The position numbers and the translations under genes are program-made. Below are positions 53,216 through 63,448 of a DNA stretch of 64,000 nt, piece after piece (the stretch's first letter is position 1; each line of letters begins with the position of its first letter). The notes below the pieces were generated by a model. It saw only the letters and a program-made list of their open reading frames with translations, searched no databases and had not been told where the DNA came from. The stretch is from Melitaea cinxia (taxonomy: Eukaryota > Arthropoda > Insecta > Lepidoptera > Nymphalidae): contig NC_059423.1 of assembly GCF_905220565.1 (NCBI RefSeq), forward strand, positions 5,142,001-5,206,000, read 5' to 3'.

Positions 53216-53788
53216 TAATATGTTTTAGTGTCTTATGATATTGTATTAGTTATGTGTCTGTTTGTATGTCTCAATCAAATGTATTTTCATTTCAATCCTA
53301 CCTACTTCCATACATATGTGAAAAACATGTAACTATATAAATTTCATTGATAAATAGGACGAAAAAGGTTATCCTTTATGAAATTAATGAGCCATGCCCA
53401 GCCGGTCGTTCACGTGGCACTGTCCTGCCTAATCGATCCTGAAGACTTAATGTCACTAGCAAGCTCACGCGCTTTCACCCGTCTTCATTTATTAATACTC
53501 TACATGTCATAGCGTGACCTTTCAGAGCATACTAATAGTTGCACGTAATTTCGTTTGTATAATAAATTTAATTTCTCAGTCTACTCCCTCCAGGGTGTAA
53601 TTTTCAAGATATTGTCATAAATAACTTTTTGATCTTCAAAATTACACAATACTTGCCCAATTTTTATTTTTGTGATATAATATATTAAACAAACACTTTT
53701 GACTTTTCCTAAAATAGGAAACGTAATAACTATGCTTAGGTAACGGACATACATTTATTTTATTTAAAATTATATACATGCATATATG
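53216..53788. other. AT-rich DNA, no feature seen
   Basis: No recognised landmark. Confidence 0.35.
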
Positions 53789-53970
53789 TGCCGTGGAGAG
53801 CACGTTAAGCCGTCGATACCGGTTGCTATCATGTACACCTGATAACGATAGTGGGAATATATCTACCAACCCGCTTTGGAGCAGCACAGTGGATTAAGCT
53901 CTGATCATTCTGGGCACTCTTTTCCCCATGCCTATGGCTTATGCCCGTGGGATATTACAGGCTGAAGCGA
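53789..53970 (+). repeat. SINE-A, headless
   Basis: GTGCCGTGGAGAGCACG, CACCTGATAACGATAG, TTTGGAGCAGCACAGTGG, GTGGGATATTACAGGCTG. Confidence 0.75.
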
Positions 53971-54944
53971 TGTGTGATGTATATTACATATATAAGTATC
54001 AAACCCAGACTTATGGTAGAAATGAAACCAATGTGGCGGAAAGCAGAAACTACCAGCGACGTCAATGGTTAATCACACGTAAACATTGTAGATATAACAT
54101 GTAATGGAAACGATCACTCGATCGAGAAATATTTTAATAAAATTCCTATCTACCGCAAAATGAAAATTTTGGAATACAAGATCGTCACCGAACATACTAA
54201 CGAACCCGATTTGCTATATTAATATTGATTTAGGAAATCTTTTATACATTTACCGTTTACAATGTCGACCCTTTTATGTTTTATTTTTAGTTACAATGTC
54301 CTTCGGCGACAATTTAATATTTCATTCTTTTTATTCTTCTTCGTGATGTATATGAATATAAATGAATCCCTATTTTCCTTGGTCACGCCACGATTTGAGA
54401 ACAACTTTGATCATTAGATTCGACTTTTTTGTAAACTTCGTAATACTTTGTAGAAAATTGAGGAATATCAGAAAATTTTACAATTTTATTTAATCTTTAC
54501 GTGTTTGATAGCTTGCAAGACAGTACTACGTCTGTTTGCACTATATAAAATACCACTAGCTCTTCCATCTTGTCGATAATCATTTATCGTTTTTCTCACT
54601 ACACTGTCTTTAGGGATAGCACCCAAAATTTCACTCAAACTCTAATTTGTCAACCCTGACTGGGAAAAGTAACTTGGGTAACATTTGCGGTTTTTGTAAT
54701 AAATTGCTAGTAAGAAACCAAATTACTACCCAAGTACGAACAGGCAGCGAGAAGTGTTCACGACTATTACCAAAAATAAAACACATGTTCATTACTTACG
54801 TGGCGGATTAAGACTGTCGACAACATTTTTCCTCATATACTAGTACTACATTATATTATTTATTAATATACAATTATTTTACCTTAATTATTAATAATAA
54901 TAAATAACAATTTGTTTAATTGTCAACAAGTCTTGAATTCTTGG
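53971..54944. other. no gene seen
   Basis: AT-rich DNA. 54530-54780 is slightly more complex but shows no domain. Confidence 0.35.
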
Positions 54945-55290
54945 TAAACGCAACTTAATGCTTGTGTTTCAGGTAATAACCGCTACTTAGCTTTTTTTTG
55001 ATAAATACGTAAGAGTTTTGACTGAGGTAGAGCAGGAAATCCTGTTCAAAATATGCAGCAGCCTGACTGGGGTAGGACCTCAACCTTACACGACACCACC
55101 ACAGCCACAGATCCACCACACCAGATAGACCACAGATAAATAATACTGTTTTCAAGCAGTATTGTGTTCCTGTTGGTCAGTAAGGTGACCAGAGCTCCTG
55201 GGGAGATTGGGGATAGAGTTGGCAACGCCCTTGCGTTGCTTCTGGTGTCGCTTACCATCAGGTGAGTCGTACGCTTGTTTGCCGACCTAA
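54945..55290. repeat. SINE-C tail (-) followed by R3 (+)
   Basis: 54950-55010 has AACGCAACTTAATGCTTGTG and TTTTTTTTGATAAATACG (antisense SINE-C tail). 55024-55288 is R3 (GAGGTAGAGCAGGAAATCC, CAGCAGCCTGACTGGGG, ACCATCAGGTGAGTCG, TTGTTTGCCGACCTA) with about 40 bp of extra CCACCACAGCC-rich sequence near 55095-55130. Confidence 0.65.
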
Positions 55291-55387
55291 TTATTTAAAA
55301 AAAAAAAACCTACGTGCTATTTTCTAATTAAACAAATACATTCGAAATACGAATGCATGTTTTAGGTTTTATGTAAATACCATACAA

Positions 55388-55900
55388 AAAAAATGTGTGT
55401 GTTCACGATACACGACTGGAGTTTACTCCTCAAATATGATTAACACAATATTTAAATAAAAATCAAAATCTATAATTAATGAAAACAATAAAACTCTAAA
55501 GTCAAAACTTTATTTATCATTTGCTATTCGTATCAGTAAAAAATGCTGGTCTATCTACTATTCACATATTTTACATAAACAGCTAACAGAGCTGTAAAAC
55601 GGTCACTATCAGCGTCAATAAGCGTCAGTTGTTACACACGATTTTACTCCGCGTATTTTGGAGTTTACTCTTTACTCCTTAAAAATCGATTTTATATAAG
55701 AACCCCGGTATGAAAAAAATATAAGGAGTGTAATATACTGACGGCAGAACTTGTTATCGTTTCTCGTATTCGTCGTTTATGTACCATTTGATAGGGTATT
55801 AATTTTTTTTAGACTAGTAAACCTTTTTTGTGCCTATTTAGACGGTCGATCTGAAGGAGTAAACTCCAGTCGTGCGTCGGAGCTGCCATACACACATTTT
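55388..55900. mobile_element. MITE with about 45-bp inverted ends
   Basis: Perfect 20-bp inverted pair CACGACTGGAGTTTACTCCT (55411-55430) and complement (55855-55874), extended outward by AAAAAAATGTGTGT on both sides. A related TTGGAGTTTACTC word lies inside at about 55661. About 510 bp, no transposase. Confidence 0.7.
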
Positions 55901-56324
55901 TTTACATATTCACTTCACGAGTCTTATATGGTTTCTAAAGGAAAATATCTCAAAGTAAATTCTGACACATTATTACAAATTTACTAAGAGAAATTTCTAA
56001 TGATGTGTGTCGAAGTCAAACATTTTGAATCACGAATCGACTTGTTTACTTTCACCATACGTTTCAAACTTCTAACAAACACATTAGAAATTTATCTCTT
56101 TGTTTTGTATTTGAATCATGTTTGTATTCTTGTTTCCGATGTTCTTGTTGTTTTGTTGTTATAACGTTCTACGTTTGATTAAATTCTGTATAAATGTTTT
56201 AAACAAATAAATCTTAAAAATTACATAACATCCTTGACATTTCAAAACTATTCGTATTATTTATTTTTGTACATACTTTCGGGAATTCTAAACATTTTTA
56301 TTAAATATCATATCAAAAATCGAT

Positions 56325-56396
56325 CGAACCAGCGGGTATCGAACCTGCATCTCCAACTGACCGTGTCGGTGCTCTAGCCTATTAAGCTATGGAACG
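56325..56396 (-). other. tRNA-like sequence, third copy
   Basis: 72 nt, acceptor CGTTCCA with TGGTTCG (mostly paired), A box TAGCTTAATAGG, B box GGTTCGATACC, anticodon loop ACGGTCA with C at position 33. One change weakens the anticodon stem (CCGAC/GTTGG has a G-T pair). Confidence 0.65.
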
Positions 56397-56645
56397 ATGT
56401 ATCCGTTAGATCGAAATTTTTGATATGATTGTTATATTCAGTTCTGGGCAACCACGGCGCCATCTGTAGTGAGTTATTTTACAGAAACCTGTAACTATAT
56501 ACCCGTAACTTATAAATTTCGATTCGATTTTTGATATGATATTTAAAAAAAATTCAATACTATTGCAAGATATATATATGTACGATTTTATTTTTGTGTT
56601 ACACACATTAGGAATCCTAAACATTTTTGAATATCATATCAAAAA

Positions 56646-56695
56646 GCGTCTCCGACTGACCGTGTCGGCGCTCTAGCCAATTAAGCTATGGAACG
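56646..56695 (-). other. tRNA-like sequence, T arm deleted
   Basis: Acceptor 5' strand, D arm and anticodon arm (CCGAC/GTCGG) remain; the T arm and acceptor 3' strand are replaced directly by the palindrome arm. Confidence 0.65.
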
Positions 56696-56700
56696 ATGTA

Positions 56701-57359
56701 CCCAGTTTTAGTTTTAAGATCTTAAATAATGACATTTACTATCAGACTTATAACAATGAACCTAAAACTAAAAACTTTAAAAATATATACCTATATATAA
56801 TTATAATAACTAAAATATATTATCAAATACTATATATACTTTATATGAAATGAAATGAAATGAAATGAAATTTATTAAACAGAAACAGAAAATATTTTAC
56901 AATTTCAGACATATAGTTGTAGTTACGTTATAAAATACAGACAAAACAGTATATATGTAAGGAAGCTCTATTTGTAATCTATTCATAACGTATTTCCTTA
57001 ATCCCTCAATCATATTAATTTCTTTTTAAGTGCTCGCTTATACTATAAAGAACCTTATTGGTGTCTTTTAAGACTCTTGGATTCATAGTCTTTATATGCT
57101 TATTTATTTTGTATATGCTTATTTTAAATATTTAATAATATATCTGTGCACTGAATTTTAAACCCCTGCCGCCTAAAGTAGGAAAGTCCTGTATCTTAGG
57201 CAGGCTAAGCTAATATATATTTTTAATACTATTTTAATGATGTTATTGTCATAAGTATGTCATATACTTTTGATATGATTTTCTTTTATAACGAAAAAGA
57301 ATTCGATTGAATAAAACATTCATAGAAAATATGTACAAGCTATCAAAAAATATTTAAAA
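56701..57359. other. no gene; (TGAAA)n tail
   Basis: Five ATGAA units at 56846-56871, followed by CAGAAACAGAAAATATTTTAC: possibly an inverted LINE tail. No coding motif. Confidence 0.4.
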
Positions 57360-57440
57360 AAAAAATTGGTTGTCTGTATAGTTAATTTACGGACGATAGT
57401 TTAACATGACAACGTCATAACTATAACATCTCCACGGACT
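57360..57440 (-). repeat. R8 end fragment, antisense
   Basis: AATTGGTTGTCTGTATAG, TTTACGGACGATAGTTTAAC, ATGACAACGTCATAAC correspond to the inverted right end of 12350-12775. Confidence 0.65.
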
Positions 57441-57688
57441 GATGTATACACGGTACGTATACCAAAATATATTTTTTTCAATTTTTGTCTTTCTGCCTGT
57501 TTATTCCGGTTAATCTCTCAAACAGTGGGGCCGATTTTGACGGGACTTTCACTGGCAGATAGCTGATATAGTAAGGAATAACTTAAGCTACATTGTAATT
57601 TTAGAAATTTATATTTTTTTAACTTTGCAAACTGAACAATAACTTTTTTGTTAAATTCCACGCGAACGAAGTCGCGGGCACAACTAGT
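57441..57688 (+). mobile_element. Helitron-like or related repeat
   Basis: ATTCCGGTTAATCTCTCAAA, GGGCCGATTTTGACGGG, and the end CCACGCGAACGAAGTCGCGG then GCACAACTAGT. A CGCG/CGCG hairpin before CTAG|T is Helitron-like. Same family as 43090-43320. Confidence 0.5.
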
Positions 57689-58519
57689 ATTCAATAATAA
57701 GCCGTAACCTATCAAAAACAACTTAATTAATTCATCAAAAATAATACAACAACCAAGAAATTAATTACATTCTTATTTAATATCATTTAAAAAACAAATT
57801 ACTTATACAACAATAACATAACCGGTCACATCCGCTTATAACCGTTTCGATCCGGTTATTTTCAACGGTATTTGTCACGAAATTTTTATGAAATACGGTA
57901 TGAATACATTAAAGGGATTACGCGTCTGCGGTTTTGTTTTGTTTTAATTTTTTTGCTTGTGTTGTGTATTTGTGTTAGTTGCTATGTATATAATAGCCAC
58001 TTTAACTTTGGACGTAGCCATTTTTAATAAAAAAAACTTCAACTTTTTGTAATTAAATCCAAAACAAACCCTATCCAAAACAAAAAAATCTTATAGATAG
58101 TCCATTTACCGAAGGTTATAGGCTGTATAAAACGTTAGTACGTTGTTTCCTAAAATTAATGCGAGTGAAGCCGCGGGGCACTGCTAGTAAGTTTCATAGA
58201 ATTACACAAAAATGAGTAGGTATGTAATATGTATATGTAGGTTTAGAGAGTAAGCCACGGGCACATTTAATTGTGTATAGTTGGTACATTTACCACGTTA
58301 AATTGTGTATGATGATTTATGTTGCGTTAGATATATATTTACATCTCTTAAATTAGGCAGGTGATATTTTAGCCTATAGGTAGCGATATGCAAAATTGTT
58401 TAACGAGCTAATGCTACTACTGGGAAAACATTTAAAAAACAATCAGAACTGGTGGAACTAAACAGGAATTTCTTTAGACATCTGATTATTCTTACGATGC
58501 GATGTTATACTTTACTGGC
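57689..58519. other. no gene; Helitron-like 3' end at 58157-58189
   Basis: ATGCGAGTGAAGCCGCGGGG, CACTGCTAGT at 58160-58189. Otherwise AT-rich. Confidence 0.4.
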
Positions 58520-58680
58520 ACGATACAGAGCAGACCTTATGCCTAATCCCCCCAGGAGCTCCGGTCACAATACTCACCACAGGAATACAACACTGTTTGA
58601 AAACAGTATTACTGAACTGTAATCTTCTGTCACGTCAAGATGCTTTTCCAGTTGGGCTGTTCCAGCATTTTCACGAAAAA
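58520..58680 (-). repeat. R3 fragment, antisense
   Basis: The reverse complement contains TGGAACAGCCCAACTGG, TGACAGAAGATTACAG, TACTGTTTTCAAACAG and CCGGAGCTCCTGGGG. Confidence 0.6.
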
Positions 58681-59070
58681 TATAATATGAAAAGTTACTA
58701 TTGTCTAGTATCACACCAAATTTAGAATTATTGGCTTGTAAGAGTATCTGTGACCATGAAACTTTAAAAACTATGACTGAGAACATGCTATATTTAAAAA
58801 AGTATGTGAGTGCAATCCAACCATTCAAACACGACAGAAGTAAAAATTCTGAAAGTCGTAGGAAGTTTGTCTGTTTCAATTTGTTCTTTCGAAGATGATG
58901 ACGAACTCATGAAAAATATCGTAAGTGCCATTCAAAAATCGTCGCTTACGAGTTTTGATCAGTAATTCTATCTCATTCTCTCATATACATTTATGTTTTT
59001 GTTTCTTTATCGTGATTCACCGAGTTTCAAATAACAACGATTTTATATAGAAATAAAATTTTGTGGTGTC
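58681..59070. other. no gene seen
   Basis: Overlapping short open frames on both strands without any recognised domain. Confidence 0.35.
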
Positions 59071-59545
59071 ATGGGATACCAGGTAGGAACGAAGTTCCTT
59101 CGAATAGTATAGAAGCAACACAATTTGAAAAAAAAAATGTTAAATTTTATATATATTTTCTAATTCTTGATTTTTTTTTATTTTGTTGATTGGTTTTTAA
59201 TTAAGTACATAAAAGTATTTAGGAAATTCAGTATTTTAGAAAATAACAAATACCGTAAAATAAAATAAATCAAAGAAAATAATAATAATAATAATAATTC
59301 AAACTATTAAGTGAAATAAAAAAACGTCTTTATTTATTTTTGTCGACGGTATAAAATTACATAAATAATTTTAAAAAAGTTGACTAGTTATATTTTAGTT
59401 TTACAAACGTCATATTATACAGTCGTGTGACTGATATTACGTCACTTCCGTTATATATTTTTCCTACGGTTTTAGTATCACATTTTTTTCAGTCCGGTCG
59501 CCCAGCCAAATGTCAAGCCTGCCGTAAGGAACTTCGTTCCAAAAT
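59071..59545. mobile_element. MITE-like element with GGAACGAAGTTCCTT ends
   Basis: Left TGTGGTGTCATGGGATACC, AGGTAGGAACGAAGTTCCTT; right GTAAGGAACTTCGTTCC. Same end type as 27308-27620. AT-rich inside. Confidence 0.5.
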
Positions 59546-60244
59546 ACGAATAAAATAGCCAAACAAATAAATAAAGCAAAATCGCTAAAACCTATACAAT
59601 GTGAACACTATATTAGTAAAACATCGAACCGTCGCGTGATACCATAGATTATGGTGGTGAAATGAAATATTCATTTACGTGTTACATTATGTTGTACGAG
59701 CTCGTAGCACCAGTTTAATGGCCGAAACGGTTAAAGTAATTAAAATTATTTCATAAATTACATTTGAATTGTATTATGGCTAATAAATTGTACTGTACAG
59801 TATAATGGAAACCGATTTCATCTGCTGGTGAACCTTATCTAGTACATATTATATATATATTAGTGATAAGCTATCAGGGACTTATCAGTAGAAGGTAAAC
59901 GGCCTAGGGCCTTTTTATCCCCTACTGAAAAGTAATAAATTACAACTTCGTGTCGCAAATTGAAATTTAACAGATGAAATGGTGTTTAACGATGAATATT
60001 AACATATTCACACCAATAAACATTTTTACTTTTAGTGACTCAATGCGGTGTAAATTGCTCCTTGCCTGAAAACTAAATTTTACTTTAGGAGTCGTCCATC
60101 TCTTGGTTATATTGAGTGAAGTATAGACTAACCCGCCTCCCCTTTATACAAAAATCAGGCGCATAAAAGTAAATTGAATATTTTAACAGAATATTATCAT
60201 CAATACAGTTATAATCTGATTTAGGAAAATTTAAAATTTTGAAG
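59546..60244. other. AT-rich DNA, no feature seen
   Basis: No recognised landmark. Confidence 0.35.
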
Positions 60245-60462
60245 TTACCGACTGAGGCCGTCCCTTAGCGAAGATCACAGCTAAATACTCTCTCCATTAG
60301 TATTATGTTCCTCTGGTGACTAAGGTAGAGCTCCTAACCTTCCAGGGTTGGTGGTAAGATCAGCAACGCGCTTGTAGTGCGCCCGATGTTGAAGACGTCT
60401 ACAGACAACGCTTTTCACTTTCCAATATGTGAATCATAAGTCTGTTTGCCAACCTAGTGGTA
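60245..60462 (+). repeat. R3 repeat, diverged
   Basis: GACTGAGGCCGTCCCTTAGC, GAAGATCACAGCTAAATAC, AGATCAGCAACGCGCTTG, GTCTGTTTGCCAACCTAG. Confidence 0.6.
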
Positions 60463-60810
60463 TCATAAAATAATCGTGTTCCTGTAAGGCTGTTTGCAAT
60501 TGTGGCTTGTTGCAACCTTACGTTGAACCTATCAATACCTTCGTCAACATGAGGGCCGTTATAATTCAACCGCCCTTAAACTTAAATAATATATGGAGGT
60601 GTATTTAAAGATCTAATCTTTTCGGGTCACGTTTGTTGTTTTTAGACAAAGGTTGTCCCGTAGGGACTGTAAGGGACGATTACTTAATTAATAAAATCCT
60701 ATCGCATTCGACTACGTCAGAATATTTTAAAGTGAATTTAACTTTTTATTTCAACGTGTTGTATATCTTTGTTAAATAAATACATAAAATTAAGTATTTA
60801 AATGTTGTAT
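60463..60810. other. no gene seen
   Basis: AT-rich DNA; no recognised landmark. Confidence 0.35.
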
Positions 60811-61038
60811 ATAGGCCTCTTTTTCCATGTAGCAGAAGGAATGAAGCTTAATTCACCACACTACTCCACTGCGGATTGGCGGATACATTCCCTACTATGA
60901 GTAACTATCATGATAAAAGCCGGGGCCGATTAACGTGCTGAACGTGCTCTCCGAGGCACGGTGGTGACATCTACAAGAAAAGACATCCAAACCGCCAAAT
61001 ACAAATATTCCTCCCGAACGGGTATCGAACCCACAAAC
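60811..61038 (-). repeat. SINE-A, antisense, near full length
   Basis: ATAGGCCTCTTTTTCCATG, CACTACTCCACTGCGG, TTCCCTACTATGAGTAAC, CTCTCCGAGGCACGGTGG, CAAATATTCCTCCCGAACG, GTATCGAACCCACAAACG (inverse B box). The A-box part is missing. Confidence 0.75.
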
Positions 61039-61665
61039 GATAATATTGATATTGATTTTCAATCTCAACTACACTTATTTCATCCTCGAGGTCGGATATA
61101 AGTGTATCATTATTTGTATTGATTTTATCTGACTTCAAAAAGAAGGTCATTACAAGGTATAGGTGCTGATGAGAGCCCCACTAACGACCACGGATCCTTC
61201 AACTTATCCAACTTTCTTTCAAAGCAAATACTTGTATTTTCACAAATATTTGTTTTTGGTCTCGATTTTTGTCTTTATAGTTTGGTTCATCGTGTTATTA
61301 CGGGGATGTCAGGTTGATATTAATTTAAAATTCTAATAACTACCACTACTCCTGCTTGGAACATTATTCGCCAACTGCCACAAGATCAAGCTCCAACCCT
61401 ACCCATGAATAAATGGGGTAATCTTTTTACCCAATGGTTGCAAATTGCCACTCGTCTACTAATTACATAACTCTACCTATGTATTACATCAATTTTTGGA
61501 TAGGCTTTTAGCAGATAAGCGTTAAACACGTCTCATAATATTTCCTATAAAATGCCAGCTCGTGGATCGACGACGACCCATCTCATATAAAGGTACGTGA
61601 TTCAGCAAGTCTGTTATGGTGTCATCTTACGTTTTAAGATCACGTTTAAAGTTAACATTGCGTTA
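61039..61665. other. no gene seen
   Basis: AT-rich DNA; no recognised landmark. Confidence 0.35.
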
Positions 61666-61871
61666 TCTAATATATAAAATTCTCGTGTCACGATGTTTGT
61701 AGTTAAACTCCTCCGAAAAGGCTTGACCGATTCTCATGAAATTTTGTGTGCATATTGCGTAGGTCTGAAAATCGAACAACATCTATTTTTCATATCCCTA
61801 AGCTATAGGGGGGGGGGGGGGTAAGGGGCTTATAACATATATGGCGAAACAACGTTTGCGGGGTCAGCTAG
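61666..61871 (-). repeat. R5, antisense, with G14 run
   Basis: TAATATATAAAATTCTCGTG, GGCTTGACCGATTCTCATG, AACAACATCTATTTTTC, then 14 G at 61808-61821, and CGTTTGCGGGGTCAGCTAG at the end. The G run replaces the AGGGGG-type site of the other copies. Confidence 0.7.
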
Positions 61872-62770
61872 TTGTGATATAGAAACGTTATTGTGATATA
61901 GAAATTGCGGGCGTTGACTATTTTTTATTGTAAAGAAAAATGCGAACTTCGTTAAAGTTTCCCGATCAGCATGCACGCTGCGACACATATTTGCATGTAA
62001 TGCGCGTTTCACCAACCTCGATTTAATATTGAAAAAATTACTAGGACTCACGCTAATTTAGTTATAGAGCATTTTATAATTTAATTAAAAAATGCAGATT
62101 TATATTTTGAAATGACTTCATCGTATCAATCCGAATCAAAGTACCTTAGTGAAAATTAAAAATGTAATTTTTTAAGCTAAAGAATTTATTCTTTGAGTCA
62201 CATGTAAAATACAATGTGATGTTTTTCGCTTATTTTCTGGTTATTTTGAGTTGATATTATGGCACTATTCCGATATATTGCCAAAATTGTGACCACGACT
62301 GTAACTACAAAAGTTTAAAAAGTTACAATAGATCCTTTTACTAATAGTAAATTAGCTAGAGGATGTACTGATGGTGATCATTTTCTTTTTATATTTAATT
62401 AGAGATAAAACGAATTGTGATATGGTTTGACAGAGGAGCAAAAAAACTGAGCAAAAGTATGTTATATATAACAGCAGTAGCTTACCCTAAATTAAGCAGT
62501 AATCTGTCTAGGAAATCACAGAGACGCCGGAATATTAAATCTGAAGTTATTGAAATTACTAAAAAAGAACGCCAGGACGCAAAGCTAGTATTAATCGACT
62601 TACCTGCACTAGTATCTCTTACACAAAGCCTTTAAATTCTTTTGTCTCTTTGTAAAGCTGTTACCCGAGCTTCTGTACAAAGACCGACTATCTGTTTTAC
62701 TTTGATAAGAAGTTTACACCTTTGATATTTTATATTATTGTGTTTGGCTGCGCAATTAGACAGGTGTTGA
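61872..62770. other. no recognised gene
   Basis: A 72-codon frame at 62417-62635 is Lys/Arg-rich but matches nothing I know and has no support. Confidence 0.35.
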
Positions 62771-62880
62771 CCTAGGTAGTATCCCATTGCTGGGCGTAGG
62801 CTTCTTTTCTCCATGTAGGAGAAGGATCAGTTTAATCCACCACGCTGCCCCATTACGGATAGGCGGATACATTCTAAATA
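62771..62880 (-). repeat. SINE-A 3' fragment, antisense
   Basis: TAGTATCCCATTGCTGGGC, CATGTAGGAGAAGGATCAG, CACCACGCTGCCCCATTAC. Confidence 0.75.
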
Positions 62881-63169
62881 GCTTTTCCTTAATACAAATA
62901 GCTCAGCTACCTAGCTAGGAGAAGTAGAGATCATACTTAGTCGGTCATTCTCCGATTCGGCGTTCTTTGCCTAATTACCGTGACGTTTTTTATTTTTCAC
63001 TGATTTGACTTAAACACATTAAAATATGAAACAAATCAAAAATACGAATTCAATAATTAATTTGGCATGTAACAGTTAATTGTGGTTTTCTAGATAATGA
63101 GACTTAAAAAATTTATGGGTATGGTAATTAGAAATTTTTTATATTTAATGTAACGGTAATTAGAAAATA

Positions 63170-63448
63170 TGCTGTGTGGTTACGGCAGTAAGAATATAGC
63201 CACTCCCTCTCTTCCCGTGAGTATCGTAAGAGGCGACTAAGGGATTACACAGTTCCACTACCATCCTGAAACTTGAAAGTGCCGACCGATGGCGGGATAA
63301 TCATCCAACTACTGGTTTTAAAATACACAGGCCGAAGACGGGCAGCAGCGTCTTAGGTGCAACAAAGCCAGCCCTGCGGTCTCCAACCCGCCTGCCCAGC
63401 GTGGTGACTATGGGCAAAACAAGACAAGACACATGAGTTCACGCCACG
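63170..63448 (+). repeat. SINE-B, 3'-truncated
   Basis: TGCTGTGTGGTTACGGCAG, AGAGGCGACTAAGGGATTAC, CGAAGACGGGCAGCAGCG, CCCAGCGTGGTGACTATGG. Ends at CATGAGTTCACGCCACG; the last 60 or so bases are missing. Confidence 0.8.

Larger units (their letters stand above)
56285..56700. mobile_element. cluster of palindromic tRNA-bearing elements
   Basis: Arm CTAAACATTTTTATTAAATA at 56288, tRNA-like 56325-56396, inverse arm TTTTTGATATGATTG at 56417. Then a further inverse arm GATTTTTGATATGATATT at 56525, a full left flank TACGATTTTATTTTTGTG at 56581 with arm to 56645, and a second, 3'-cut tRNA-like part at 56646-56695. This suggests two insertions, one rearranged. Confidence 0.65.

Noticed and set aside
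62417..62635. Basic 72-codon frame as a small gene
   Set aside because: No homology known to me, no supporting context, and such lengths occur by chance.
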